The position numbers were made by a program, and so were the translations under genes. A stretch of DNA of 64,000 bases, from the NCBI GenBank assembly GCA_947456955.1, contig CANGTQ010000014.1, positions 1 to 64,000 on the forward strand, read 5' to 3'. The stretch is from Flavobacteriaceae bacterium. GTDB lineage: Bacteria > Bacteroidota > Bacteroidia > Flavobacteriales > Flavobacteriaceae. Position 1 is the first letter of the stretch, and each line of letters begins with the position of its first letter. Positions 1 through 10,289 of the stretch are shown in pieces. Below the pieces are notes generated by a model. The model saw only the letters and a list, made by a program, of their open reading frames with translations. It was not told the DNA's origin and did not search any database.

Positions 1-305
1 GAGAAATCGGCGTAAAAATTATTCTCTTCTACAGGTCCAATTTTATCTGAGATTACAGAAAGTCCCAACCCTACATTTCTTCCAACAGGGCTGTGGATAA
101 AAAATGTTCCGGTTGTAGGAGCATCTTCAATTTCTACCCATTGTTTTCTATAAAGGAAACCTCCTGACATACTCTCTTTTGAACCCGCATACGCTGGATT
201 CATCACACTCATATTGTACATATATTGTGTGTAATGCGGATCTTGCTGTGCTCTTAACTCAGTAATCGCTAAAGCCAATATCGCAATAAAATATACTTTC
301 TTCAT
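1..305 (-). CDS. PorP/SprF-family T9SS outer membrane protein, 3' part beyond the window
   Basis: The visible 101 codons begin MKKVYFIAILALAITELRAQ, a signal peptide, followed by QDPHYTQYMYNMSVMNPAYAG and SGGFLYRKQWVEIEDAPTT, which is the typical opening of PorP/SprF proteins. These are predicted outer membrane beta-barrels; in the family, SprF is needed for secretion or anchoring of the adhesin SprB, and similar proteins are encoded next to cargo with CHU_C-type C-termini. Here the gene lies 39 bp downstream of, and on the same strand as, such a giant protein, so it probably serves that cargo (inference). The start at 303-305 gives a clean signal peptide. The C-terminal part lies before position 1. 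Confidence 0.85.
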   Translation of the reverse strand, partial: MKKVYFIAILALAITELRAQQDPHYTQYMYNMSVMNPAYAGSKESMSGGFLYRKQWVEIEDAPTTGTFFIHSPVGRNVGLGLSVISDKIGPVEENNFYADF

Positions 306-344
306 TTTGTTTTGTTTTATTTTGAATGCAAATTATATGGTAAG

Positions 345-3300
345 TTATTGTGCTCTATTGATGTAAATCCATCCTGTTTTAACAGTACCCGAACGTTGTT
401 CAATGACATAATAATAGGTTCCGTCAGGAAGTTCGTCTCCATCATCTGAATTACCTCCCCATTCATCAACATAATTATTACGAGAATAAACTTTCATTCC
501 TAATCGGTTAAAAATAGTTAATTTTTTAACATCAAAACCGCTTAAGTCAAAAGTGTCATTCAGATCATCATTGTTAACAGAAATCCCTTTTTGTATTACA
601 CAGGATACCGACGTTACATTGAAAGGGAGTGATTCAGTAGAACAACCGTCAACCGTTATTGTTACAGTATAAACGTCAACATCTGTTACTGTTATACTTT
701 GAGTTGTTCCTACTTCAATCCCAGCGGCATTTTGCCAAGAATAGGATGCTGTTTCAGGAACAAATGAACCATTTACCGGAGTAGCAGTTAATATATAATT
801 TACACTTTGACAACCGCCAGTAAGCTGTACTAGAATTGGTGAGGCTACTGTTACAGAAAGTGTTGTTGTTGTAGCACATTGACCTGCATTTGGTGTGAAA
901 GTATATGTTCCATTATTGGCATTATCAACAATTGCTGGCGACCATGAACCTGTAATGGAATTGCTTGATGAAGTTGGCAATGTTGGTACAATTCCACCAG
1001 AACAAATACTCAATGTAGTTCCAAAACTAAACGTTGGTGTTGTTTGAGGAGTTATTGTTACTGTAAATGTGGTAGTATTAGCACATTGTCCTGCATCAGG
1101 TGTGAAAGTATAGGTTCCATTATTGGCATTATCAACAATAGCTGGCGACCATGTTCCTGTAATGGAATTGCTTGATGATGTTGGTAAAGCAGGAACAATA
1201 CCCCCCGAGCAAATACTCAAAGTAGTTCCAAACGAAAATGTTGGTGTTGTTTGTGGAGTAATTGTAACTATAAAGGTGGTAGTGTTGGCACATTGTCCTA
1301 CGTCTGGTGTGAAAGTATAGGTTCCATTATTGGCATTATCAACAATAGCTGGCGACCATGAACCTGAAAGAGAATTACTTGAAGAAGTTGGCAATGTTGG
1401 TACAATTCCACCAGAACAAATACTCAATGTAGTCCCAAAACTAAACGTTGGTGTTGCTTGTGGTGTTATAGTTACTGTAAATGTGGTAATATTAGCACAT
1501 TGCCCTGCGTCAGGTGTGAAAGTATAAGTTCCATTATTGGCATTATCAACAATAGCTGGCGACCATGAACCTGTAATGGAATTGCTTGATGAAGTTGGCA
1601 ATGTTGGTACAATTCCACCAGAACAAATACTCAATGTAGTCCCAAAACTAAACGTTGGTGTTGTTTGTGGAGTAATTGTAACTATAAATGTTGTAGTGTT
1701 AGCACATTGTCCGGCATTTGGCGTGAAAGTATAGGTTCCATTATTGGCATTATCAACAATAGCTGGCGACCATGTTCCTGTAATGGAATTGCTTGATGAT
1801 GTTGGTAAAGCAGGAACAATACCCCCCGAGCAAATACTCAAAGTAGTTCCAAAACTAAAAGTCGGGTTTACAACTGGATTAATTACTATAGGGAAATCAG
1901 TGAAACCAGCAGCAATACAAGTTGTTGAATTTAAAGCAACACTATATCTAATTGTATGCGATCCAGGTGTTGAGTTAGCTAAATCAATTTCACCTGTTGA
2001 TGCGTTTATAAACACTAATCCAGTTGTTAAATATTCTGAAAACGTTCCGCCAGTAGTAAATCCAGTAGCAGAGGTATTTGGAATTGGATTTGAAGTTGCG
2101 TTCTGACACACAGGCGTTACATAAGTAAATGTAGTCACACTCGGCGTTGGATTCAAAGTATCAATTACTATTGTAACAGGAGCAGACAAACAACCCGTTA
2201 TTAAATCTTTGACTATTAAAATATGATTTCCAGGAGCTAAATTATTGAATGTTAAGCCTGCCTGATAAGTTACTCCATTATCAATACTATATTCATAACT
2301 TGAAGTAGCTAATGAATAACTTCCTACATTGGCGTAATCTTCAGGATCTAAAGTAGTCCAATCAGCAGTGTTCCAAGTTGTACTAGGAACTGTTGCCGTG
2401 TTTAACCTTCTGTAGGTATAACCAGGCTGATTTAATGGTGTAAAGTTAACACCATCTGTTCTTCCCCACAAATCAACTACAGTATTTGTAAGTGTCATCA
2501 ATTTAATACAGTCATCAGTATTAACACCTGAACAACCTACAAAAACCTGATTAGGAATAACACCACCAGTATTGGTAGCACTTCCAACAGAAATAACATA
2601 GGTGCTATTATTATTTAAAGTACCTGACAATATATTGTCACATCCCGCTGTGAATGTAGTTGAACCATTGTTAAATGTTCTCAGTTTATAATTAGCCAAG
2701 TTCACAGGACTTCCTGTTCCATTATATAACTCAACATAAGTTAATGAACCTGTGTTTGCATCTGTAACTTCAGAAATAAATAAACCAGCAGGTGTAGGTG
2801 CCGAAGCTCCAATCGGACCTGTCACGGTAACCGATCCTGTTGCTGTTGCGCAAGCTGAGGCTGTGGTAGTAAATGTTGGAGTTGGTACAGTATTAATCGT
2901 CACAGTAAACGATTTTTCATTACTACATCCTCCAGCTCCGACCACATATAAATAAATTGTTTGAGTATTTGTGATTGGAACTGTTATATCCAATGGTCCT
3001 ATTCCACCCGTTTGAGAGAAATAGTTGCCAAGGGTTAAACTAGGCAAAGTATATGTGTAACAAGAAGCAACTGGTGCTGGTTGAGAAATATTTGGATTAG
3101 CTATAATTTCAACTTGAGTTGAAGGATTTCCTGCGGTACAAATAGAACCAGGTAAACCATAAACTACAGTGTATACTCCAGGCGAACTTAAACTTGGGTT
3201 TATATCACCTGTTGTTGGATTAATACTTAACCCAACATTTGGAATTGCAGAATAACTACCACCTGTTGTTCCTGTTTGAGTCACAGCTTGAAGAGTGGTA

Positions 3301-6300
3301 ACACTTTTACAATATGATGGACTACTATAACTAATAGTTGCTGAGGTTGGCTCAGTAATATTAATAGTATATGTTCTTTCTTTTGATTGACATGTTCCAG
3401 AAGCGGGGATGGTATTAACTATAACATAATTGCCTGGTGCACTTGCCATTAAATCAATTTCTCCAGTTGCGGTATTTGCAAATACTAGACCTGGTGTATA
3501 AGGAGAAGAGAAAACCCCTGCCAAAGACCCTGGTGTAATTACTGCAATTGGATTTGGATTTCCAGGAGTTTTACAATAGGAAGAAGGTTGATATTGGAAG
3601 AACGCTTCTGGACAACAATTTACTGTTCCTGATCCAGGTTGACCGAAATTAGTTTGAACTAAATTTATAAAACCAGGTTGTTGAGAAAAGTTTGTAATTA
3701 AAATTATATATATCTGTCCAGCTTGTGCGTTTGCAATATTAAGTGTTTCGGTTGATAAAAAATTGAAGCTACAACCTGTTGTTTCAGTTACAGGCACTCC
3801 TATCCCAGGTGGGGCAAATGGTGCTTGAATTCCAATTGTTGAACATGCTTGAGCTTGACTAGTAAACGGGCCCCAAGCTGCGTAATCAACATCTCTAGTA
3901 GCACCTTGACCATTTGGCAAAGCATTTTGACTTAAAAACAGATTAATAGGTCCAGTGGTAGCTACTTCTAAGCTATAAAAAGTTGGATTTGGTGATGAGA
4001 ATAGGCAACCTATAGTTCCTAAACTAGTAATTCCTACGGTACTTGGTGTATTTTCACCTAAAAGATTACAAATTGTATTTGAATTTGAACATGTAGAAGG
4101 AGTAGTTATACATAAATCAAATGTAGATGTCTGAGGTGTGTTTGCATTAGAATATACTCTAATATAATAGGTTTGCCCTAAAACCAAATTATTTAAAATA
4201 AGGTTTAGTGAATTAGCTGCACTGCAATACCTTTGTGTCAATGTACCACATACCCCAGAATAAACAGCAAAATTTAAATTTGTATTTCCTACTACATTTA
4301 ATAAAGATATATTTAAATAGGTATTAGATGCAATAAACTGAAACCATACATCATCGTCAGCTGTTCCTATACAAGGGGCAATTGGCGGGGTTAATGAAGC
4401 AGTAGCTGCGGATATTGTGCCAGGGGTTACTTGCTGACATTGTAGCGAACCATTTACAGGAGCAAAAATAGCACCATCACAATTATCATTAATAATTAAA
4501 GTAGTGAAATTAAACCCAGTAGACCATAAGCTAGTGCCCGAAGTAGGGCATATTCCTCTAACATAATAAGTATATTGCGTTCCAGGAAGTAATCCAGTTA
4601 TTAAACTTGGATTAGATGATATAATAATACCTCCTGTTGTATTAGGTAATGGTGCCGAAGAACCAAAAGGCAATACTAGTACTTCCCACTGTGTTACAGT
4701 AGTTGGGCTAGGCTCAGTCCAGCCCAATAAAGCAGAAGTAGAAGTAATACTCGTAGCGGTCAAAGTTGTTGGTTTTAAACAGTTAGGTGCTGGGGAACAT
4801 GTTACGTTTGCGCTCCATCCTTGTCCAGACCCAAAATCATCAGTTCTAAATCTAAAAGTCAAACACCCACTTGCACTAGAAGCAGTAAACGGACCAGGTA
4901 AATTTGGACCTGTTAAAAGACCCCAAAAGCTTCCTGCTAAACCACCATTCACATTCCCCGCGGGATTTGCGCTAGGAATTTGAGTGGCTCCAATTGTATT
5001 CCCATCAAAAACATATAGCCCATCCCATGTAGCCTCTGTTTCAAATGAAGTAAAAGTCACTGTTACTACATCTCCAGGATTGGTTGGACATATTGTTGTA
5101 GTATTATCGGTTACAATATTCGGATAGTTGGCTGTCGGCCCACCAGCATCAAAAAAGTTACCACCACAAGCTGGAGGAGGTGCCGCGGTAGTAAAAGGCA
5201 CTGGGCCGGTCCAAAGACTGAAAGTGCCATCACCGCAATCGGCTCTAACATAATATTCATAATTAGTTAAAGGTGTTAAACCAGATAATGGAGAGTTCGT
5301 ATTGGTAGCAGTTACAACTCCCGATCCAGAAGGAACTCCTGTTCCAGCTGGTTGAACGGCAACTTGCCAGGAAGTTGCTGCTCCAGGATTACCCCAAGAT
5401 GCTTGTGCAGAATCACTAGAAATTCCTGATACTGAAGCGTTGGTAGGTTGTACACAGTTAATTCTATTTATAACTAAAGTATATCCAGTAGTTTGAGGCG
5501 CTGGCCATGTGGAAATCACAAAATAATAGGTTGATCCAGCCACAACAGGCAAATCAAATGTTCTTATAGTTGATCCACTATTGGCAACTCCTGCTAAACA
5601 ATTCACACCAATATTAGCACAACTACTGTATGCAAAGATCCCTGACCAAGTTCCAGTAGGAGTCATTGCAACATTGATAGTGCCTGTGAATGTTGAAGTA
5701 AATGAATATACAACATCATTACCGTTCAAATAAGTACTAGTAGAACCACAACCCGTCGCCCCAGGGCTTCCCTCTATTGGAGCATTATCTCCATAATTTG
5801 CGGTGGTATCTGTAGTGGTATATGGTAATGAACCTACTATTATTGGTGCAGCACAAGTTAATCCTGGCGCAGCTGTAGTGAATGATTGTGGCCCTGCCCA
5901 CTCACTTAATCCAGAAAGTCCACCACAATCAGATCTTACGTAAAAATTGTAGCAAGTAGTAGTATTAAGACCTGTAAATGGGTACGGATTACTATTAGTA
6001 ACTGTCCACCCTGTTGTTGTACTTGTTGGAGCGGGATCCGTACATGGTAATGCTATTACTTGCCAAGAGGTGGCACTTCCAATAGGAGTCCATCCAAAAG
6101 AAACCGATGTAGGAGATAAACCTGCAGTAGTTAAAGCAACCGGTTTAGGACATGCTGGCGCTGGTGCACAAGTGACATTAGCTAACCAACCTGAAGAAAC
6201 AGTAGTTCCATTAGATGTAAACACAAATGTTAAACAACCTGAAGGCGCAGATGAAGTAAATGACGGTGGCAAAGTCGTGCCTGATAGAGTAGCTAATAGG

Positions 6301-8045
6301 GTACCAGAGGCATTATTTCCATCATATACTCTCAAAATATCAGAACCTGCCTGTGTATTAAAAGCTGTAAACGTAACAGTAACTGCATCACCAGGATTTA
6401 CTGGACAAATTACAGAAGTAAGATTTTCATTATTACCATAATCACCACCAGTACCACCGGTATCCACATAATTACCTCCACAAACCGGTGGAGCAACTAA
6501 CGTACACACACGTGCACCTACTATATTCCATCCGCTATTTAAGGCACATACAGCTCTTACGTATATATCAAAACATGTTCCTGAAGCTAAACCAGTAACA
6601 TTAAAAGATGGTCCTGCAGCAATAACATCATTGAAAGTTGGTACAGAAATAGCTGTAGGGGCAGCTGAGTTTGCTGGCAAAACAATAATATCAAAAAGAG
6701 ACGCAACTGAAGAATCAGGATTGGCTGGTTGTATCCAGTTCAAAGTAGCTGAGTTAATTGTAATTCCGGATGCAGTCACAGCCGTTGGAATTCTACACGC
6801 CGGAGGTGGTCCACAAGTTACGTTACTTGCCCATCCTGCATTATTTGTTGTATTGTTTGAAGTAAACACAAATGTTAAACTTCCAGAAGCCGAAGAGGCT
6901 GTAATAGCAGGAGGTATAGTCGCTCCTGATAAGGTAGCTAATAGTGGTGATGTGGCATTTGGGCCATCATATACTTTTAAAAGGTCAACACCGGATTCTG
7001 TATTAAACGAAGTAAATGTTACGGTAACTAAATCCCCCGGAGTTGTTGGATTTATAGTAGTTGTAACATTTGAATTAGCAAGATAATTACCAGCGATACC
7101 TCCATTATCTACAAAATTACCACCACAAACAGGAGGCGCAACAAGTGTTGTAAAGTTGGCAGAGGCTACAGACCAAGGACTTGCAAAACCGGTTGTACAT
7201 CTAGCTCTTACATAAAACTTATACGCAGTATTTGGTATTAATCCGGTTACTATATAAGGAAAAGTAATGGTTGTATTAGTCGGTATTCCTGTAGGAGTGC
7301 CCGAAGCGAGAACAACTTCTATTTCATAGGAAGCTGATCCAGTTCCATTTGGATTTACCCAGTTTAAACTTGCACTATTTGAAGTTATTGCAGAAACAGT
7401 CAATCCGGTAGGAGTTAAGCAAGGTGAATCAATGCTTACATTATCAATAAACCATGTGTCACCTCCAGTACCTGTTCCTGTTTGGGTGAATATTTTCACA
7501 AAAGAAACATAAACGAATTGATTTGCAAAAGCAGATAAATCAACTGTTTTTTCTGTATATAAGTTAAAGTTAGATGTTGGCACTATTAACTCATTCTCTG
7601 TCCATTGTTGTACTAAAGAATAAGCAAAAGGATCGGTTTGTGAGGCTGTTGCAGGAGCTACCTTTATTTGATATATAGTCCCTTGATTTCCAAGGGTATT
7701 CATTCTTGTGTAAAAATTTAATACTCCATTAGCTGGAATAAGAACAGGAGGAGTAGCTAAATATTCTTCGGAAGTATTTCCCGCACCAACATTTTCAATG
7801 TTAACATAAGCAGCGTTAACCCCTTGGTATACACTAACAGGTGTAGTTACAGCATTATTAATTTCCCAACTTTGGGTTGATCCAACACCATTATCAAAAA
7901 CGGCCCAGTTTCCAGTCCCTAAAGTCCAGTTAGTTGATGGAAAAGCATCAGGACCTGAAGTGTTTTCAAAACCTTCTAGAGATAGCTGTGAATAGCCGCT
8001 AATGGAGGAGAATAAAAACAGCAGTAGTAAAGTAATTTTTTTCAT
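345..8045 (-). CDS. Giant multidomain surface protein with T9SS type B (CHU_C) C-terminal domain, 2566 aa
   Basis: A secreted protein with signal peptide MKKITLLLLFLFSSISGYSQ. In order it shows: an N-terminal MAM/cleaved-adhesin-like module (GFENTSGPDAFPSTNWTLG); about five fibronectin type III-like modules, each opening with Cys-x-x-Pro; three CUB-like modules opening CGGN(F/Y); two pre-peptidase-like (PPC) modules; a lamin-tail-like module (ISEVTDANTGSLTYVELYNG); Ig-like segments; five nearly identical 69-residue repeats; and a C-terminal CHU_C domain (KLTIFNRLGMKVYSRNNY, DELPDGTYYYVI). The C-terminal domain is the type B T9SS signal used by SprB-like proteins, so export to the cell surface is expected. 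No catalytic domain is visible; adhesion or matrix binding is an inference. The downstream PorP/SprF-like gene is the likely secretion partner. A TAAATTTG promoter element lies 53 bp upstream. Confidence 0.88.
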   Translation of the reverse strand: MKKITLLLLFLFSSISGYSQLSLEGFENTSGPDAFPSTNWTLGTGNWAVFDNGVGSTQSWEINNAVTTPVSVYQGVNAAYVNIENVGAGNTSEEYLATPPVLIPANGVLNFYTRMNTLGNQGTIYQIKVAPATASQTDPFAYSLVQQWTENELIVPTSNFNLYTEKTVDLSAFANQFVYVSFVKIFTQTGTGTGGDTWFIDNVSIDSPCLTPTGLTVSAITSNSASLNWVNPNGTGSASYEIEVVLASGTPTGIPTNTTITFPYIVTGLIPNTAYKFYVRARCTTGFASPWSVASANFTTLVAPPVCGGNFVDNGGIAGNYLANSNVTTTINPTTPGDLVTVTFTSFNTESGVDLLKVYDGPNATSPLLATLSGATIPPAITASSASGSLTFVFTSNNTTNNAGWASNVTCGPPPACRIPTAVTASGITINSATLNWIQPANPDSSVASLFDIIVLPANSAAPTAISVPTFNDVIAAGPSFNVTGLASGTCFDIYVRAVCALNSGWNIVGARVCTLVAPPVCGGNYVDTGGTGGDYGNNENLTSVICPVNPGDAVTVTFTAFNTQAGSDILRVYDGNNASGTLLATLSGTTLPPSFTSSAPSGCLTFVFTSNGTTVSSGWLANVTCAPAPACPKPVALTTAGLSPTSVSFGWTPIGSATSWQVIALPCTDPAPTSTTTGWTVTNSNPYPFTGLNTTTCYNFYVRSDCGGLSGLSEWAGPQSFTTAAPGLTCAAPIIVGSLPYTTTDTTANYGDNAPIEGSPGATGCGSTSTYLNGNDVVYSFTSTFTGTINVAMTPTGTWSGIFAYSSCANIGVNCLAGVANSGSTIRTFDLPVVAGSTYYFVISTWPAPQTTGYTLVINRINCVQPTNASVSGISSDSAQASWGNPGAATSWQVAVQPAGTGVPSGSGVVTATNTNSPLSGLTPLTNYEYYVRADCGDGTFSLWTGPVPFTTAAPPPACGGNFFDAGGPTANYPNIVTDNTTTICPTNPGDVVTVTFTSFETEATWDGLYVFDGNTIGATQIPSANPAGNVNGGLAGSFWGLLTGPNLPGPFTASSASGCLTFRFRTDDFGSGQGWSANVTCSPAPNCLKPTTLTATSITSTSALLGWTEPSPTTVTQWEVLVLPFGSSAPLPNTTGGIIISSNPSLITGLLPGTQYTYYVRGICPTSGTSLWSTGFNFTTLIINDNCDGAIFAPVNGSLQCQQVTPGTISAATASLTPPIAPCIGTADDDVWFQFIASNTYLNISLLNVVGNTNLNFAVYSGVCGTLTQRYCSAANSLNLILNNLVLGQTYYIRVYSNANTPQTSTFDLCITTPSTCSNSNTICNLLGENTPSTVGITSLGTIGCLFSSPNPTFYSLEVATTGPINLFLSQNALPNGQGATRDVDYAAWGPFTSQAQACSTIGIQAPFAPPGIGVPVTETTGCSFNFLSTETLNIANAQAGQIYIILITNFSQQPGFINLVQTNFGQPGSGTVNCCPEAFFQYQPSSYCKTPGNPNPIAVITPGSLAGVFSSPYTPGLVFANTATGEIDLMASAPGNYVIVNTIPASGTCQSKERTYTINITEPTSATISYSSPSYCKSVTTLQAVTQTGTTGGSYSAIPNVGLSINPTTGDINPSLSSPGVYTVVYGLPGSICTAGNPSTQVEIIANPNISQPAPVASCYTYTLPSLTLGNYFSQTGGIGPLDITVPITNTQTIYLYVVGAGGCSNEKSFTVTINTVPTPTFTTTASACATATGSVTVTGPIGASAPTPAGLFISEVTDANTGSLTYVELYNGTGSPVNLANYKLRTFNNGSTTFTAGCDNILSGTLNNNSTYVISVGSATNTGGVIPNQVFVGCSGVNTDDCIKLMTLTNTVVDLWGRTDGVNFTPLNQPGYTYRRLNTATVPSTTWNTADWTTLDPEDYANVGSYSLATSSYEYSIDNGVTYQAGLTFNNLAPGNHILIVKDLITGCLSAPVTIVIDTLNPTPSVTTFTYVTPVCQNATSNPIPNTSATGFTTGGTFSEYLTTGLVFINASTGEIDLANSTPGSHTIRYSVALNSTTCIAAGFTDFPIVINPVVNPTFSFGTTLSICSGGIVPALPTSSSNSITGTWSPAIVDNANNGTYTFTPNAGQCANTTTFIVTITPQTTPTFSFGTTLSICSGGIVPTLPTSSSNSITGSWSPAIVDNANNGTYTFTPDAGQCANITTFTVTITPQATPTFSFGTTLSICSGGIVPTLPTSSSNSLSGSWSPAIVDNANNGTYTFTPDVGQCANTTTFIVTITPQTTPTFSFGTTLSICSGGIVPALPTSSSNSITGTWSPAIVDNANNGTYTFTPDAGQCANTTTFTVTITPQTTPTFSFGTTLSICSGGIVPTLPTSSSNSITGSWSPAIVDNANNGTYTFTPNAGQCATTTTLSVTVASPILVQLTGGCQSVNYILTATPVNGSFVPETASYSWQNAAGIEVGTTQSITVTDVDVYTVTITVDGCSTESLPFNVTSVSCVIQKGISVNNDDLNDTFDLSGFDVKKLTIFNRLGMKVYSRNNYVDEWGGNSDDGDELPDGTYYYVIEQRSGTVKTGWIYINRAQ
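835..1870 (-). repeat. Five tandem 207-bp repeats inside the giant surface protein gene
   Basis: Five in-frame units of 207 bp (69 residues) follow one another. Each reads from TPTFSFGTTLSICSGG through SPAIVDNANNGTYTFTP to GQCANTTTF.VTITPQ. Differences are a few residues per unit (PALP/PTLP, ITGTW/ITGSW/LSGSW, PNAG/PDAG/PDVG); the last unit diverges at its end. The near identity at DNA level indicates recent expansion or ongoing homogenisation. Confidence 0.95.
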
Positions 8046-8097
8046 AAAATGAAAATTTTGAGTTATTTAATTAAAATTTGTTTAGGATTTTGAAGCC

Positions 8098-8105
8098 CAA
8101 ATTTA
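8098..8105 (-). promoter_or_regulatory. -7 promoter element of the giant surface protein gene
   Basis: On the minus strand the sequence is TAAATTTG, matching the Bacteroidota -7 consensus TAnnTTTG, 53 bp before the start codon. No good -33 TTG is seen at the right distance. Confidence 0.45.
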
Positions 8106-8221
8106 ATAAAATTTATGAATTCTTTATGAATTGTTTTGAAAAATCACATATTCAACAATATCAATTATAACTAACATTAAGAATCATTAACAATTTTATG
8201 ATTTTATAATTCTCAAATGTC

Positions 8222-8229
8222 TAATTTTG
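8222..8229 (+). promoter_or_regulatory. -7 promoter element of hflX
   Basis: TAATTTTG matches TAnnTTTG and lies 17 bp before the hflX ATG, predicting a leader of about 13 nt. No clear -33 TTG is present. Confidence 0.5.
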
Positions 8230-8246
8230 CCAAAGAATAAAAAGAC

Positions 8247-9473
8247 ATGTTAGAAAAAGAAATTATTAATTTTGAAAGAACCGTAATTGTTGGAATTGTT
8301 ACGCAAAATCAAAATGAAGAGAAGTTAACAGAATATCTGGACGAATTAGAGTTTTTAACCTATACTGCAGGAGGAGAGGTAATTAAAAGATTCTCTCAAA
8401 AATTAGAAAAGCCAAATCCCAAGACTTTTTTAGGAACAGGCAAAATGGAGGAAATTAGTTCTTATATCAAAGAAAAAAACATTTCTACAGTAATTTTTGA
8501 TGATGAATTGTCTCCATCTCAACAAAAAAATATTTCGAAAATACTTGATTGCAAAGTGCTGGACAGAACAAATTTAATTCTGGATATTTTTGCCCAAAGA
8601 GCAGAAACTTCCTACGCAAGAACCCAAGTAGAGTTAGCACAATGTCAATATTTATTACCAAGACTTTCCGGTATGTGGACGCACTTAGAGCGACAAAAAG
8701 GAGGAATTGGTCTTCGTGGTCCCGGAGAAACAGAAATTGAAACCGATAGAAGGATTGTTCGTGACCGAATAGCTTTACTAAAAGAAAAAATAAAAACCAT
8801 CGACAAACAAATGTCTGTACAACGAGGAAATCGTGGCGCTATGGTTCGTGTAGCATTGGTTGGTTACACTAATGTTGGAAAATCTACTTTGATGAATGTA
8901 ATTAGCAAAAGCGAAGTATTTGTTGAAAATAAATTATTTGCAACTCTGGATACAACTGTTCGTAAAGTAGTTATCAAGAATTTACCATTTTTGCTTTCAG
9001 ACACCGTTGGATTTATTAGAAAATTGCCAACACAATTAGTGGATTCTTTCAAAAGCACACTCGATGAAGTGCGTGAAGCGGATTTATTATTACACGTTGT
9101 TGATATTTCTCACCCTGATTTTGAAGAACATATAAGTTCGGTGAATCAAATTTTACAAGATATAAAGAGCAATAACAAACCTACTATAATGGTTTTTAAT
9201 AAAATAGATGCTTTTAAAAATCAGGAAATAGAAGCCGATGATTTAATTACCGAAAAAACAACAAAGCATTATACTTTAGAAGAATGGAAAACGACTTGGA
9301 TGAATAATGTAGGAGAAAAAAATACTTTATTCATTTCAGCTACTAATAAAGAGAACTTTGAAGAATTCAGAGAAAAAGTATATGAGTCAGTGAGAAAAAT
9401 ACATATTACGAGATTTCCCTATAATAAATTCTTGTATCCGGATTATAAAGACGCTGTCGAAAAAGAAGAGTAG
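8247..9473 (+). CDS. hflX: GTPase HflX
   Basis: HflX is a ribosome-associated translational GTPase of the Obg/TRAFAC class; in other bacteria it binds the 50S subunit and splits stalled ribosomes. The 408-residue protein has the N-terminal HflX domain (residues about 10-195, including the signature RGPGETEIETDRR) followed by a G domain: G1 GYTNVGKS at 206-213, G3 DTVGFI, G4 NKID. Length is normal for the family. It has its own promoter (TAATTTTG at 8222) and ends 6 bp before the convergent outer-membrane-type gene. Identification is secure. Confidence 0.96.
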   Translation: MLEKEIINFERTVIVGIVTQNQNEEKLTEYLDELEFLTYTAGGEVIKRFSQKLEKPNPKTFLGTGKMEEISSYIKEKNISTVIFDDELSPSQQKNISKILDCKVLDRTNLILDIFAQRAETSYARTQVELAQCQYLLPRLSGMWTHLERQKGGIGLRGPGETEIETDRRIVRDRIALLKEKIKTIDKQMSVQRGNRGAMVRVALVGYTNVGKSTLMNVISKSEVFVENKLFATLDTTVRKVVIKNLPFLLSDTVGFIRKLPTQLVDSFKSTLDEVREADLLLHVVDISHPDFEEHISSVNQILQDIKSNNKPTIMVFNKIDAFKNQEIEADDLITEKTTKHYTLEEWKTTWMNNVGEKNTLFISATNKENFEEFREKVYESVRKIHITRFPYNKFLYPDYKDAVEKEE

Positions 9474-9479
9474 CTACTA

Positions 9480-10268
9480 CTAATTTAAATAATATATGTA
9501 GCCAACGTTAAACCAAACATTCCAATCATTGGCTTTATTTTCAGTGTAAATTGTAGGATCAGGATTTAAACCGTCAACCCAATTTGAAAAATAATATTGC
9601 CATCTTAAATCGACCATCAAATCGGAAAGTTCCGTTAATTTGTATCTACACCCAATACTAGATACTATTGACCAAACAGTTCCACCTTGACTTGTTGTTG
9701 CATTGTAATATTTAATGGGCGTAGAAATAGGCGTATTTAATGGACCAAGTTCTGACCAAGCTCTTGGGTCGTAAAAACTAAATTGACCTCCCAAACTAAT
9801 AAATGGCGCAAACGAACCTGTAGTTGCTGTAAATTCTCTAATACTTAATGGAAAAAATTCCAATTGCATACCAACATTAGTCACAGCAGTACTACCTCTC
9901 ATTGCTCTTAATTGATTTGCCAATAAACCTGTTCTGCTTGGCTCAACCCATCTCCCATAATGCTGTAAATCGGTTTTATTATAAGACAACTCGCTTCTTA
10001 ATTTGAAGTGATCATTAAAATAAGTTTCAGGAGTATAGCAATTACACTCTGCTTTATAAGAAAAGTTTAAGTAATGTATAATTCCTATTCCATAACCTGT
10101 ATTACCAGCGTTAGTAGATAAATCTCCACGCTGTCCATAATCTGATTGAAAGGCAACTGGCCCAAGTATAGCTCCAACTTCATGAGAAAAGCCGAATTGA
10201 GCCTTTAAGCTATTTGACAAGCCAAATAGCAGAAGGAAAGTTATGATAAAATTTTTAGGCATTGGCAT
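9480..10268 (-). CDS. Predicted outer-membrane-type protein, THC0290_0291-like family
   Basis: A protein of about 262 residues with signal peptide (MPMPKNFIITFLLLFGLSNSLKAQ) and the pattern FGFSHEVGAILGPVAFQSDYG ... CNCYTPETYFNDHFKLRSELSYNKT, which I recall from the Flavobacteriia family THC0290_0291. Alternating strands and the ending NVWFNVGYIYYLN suggest an outer membrane beta-barrel; function is unknown. An in-frame TTG at 10292 would extend it, but that TTG is the end of the promoter element TATATTTG (10290-10297), so the first ATG at 10268 (or the second at 10262) is the real start. Confidence 0.7.
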   Translation of the reverse strand: MPMPKNFIITFLLLFGLSNSLKAQFGFSHEVGAILGPVAFQSDYGQRGDLSTNAGNTGYGIGIIHYLNFSYKAECNCYTPETYFNDHFKLRSELSYNKTDLQHYGRWVEPSRTGLLANQLRAMRGSTAVTNVGMQLEFFPLSIREFTATTGSFAPFISLGGQFSFYDPRAWSELGPLNTPISTPIKYYNATTSQGGTVWSIVSSIGCRYKLTELSDLMVDLRWQYYFSNWVDGLNPDPTIYTENKANDWNVWFNVGYIYYLN

Positions 10269-10289
10269 ACTAATTAATTCAAATCTCGA

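Noticed and set aside
1123..2106. A ladder of 65-residue open frames on the plus strand at 207-bp intervals
   Set aside because: They lie antisense to the 69-residue repeats of the giant surface protein; the period is a multiple of three and each unit is open in this frame, so the ladder is a by-product of the repeat.
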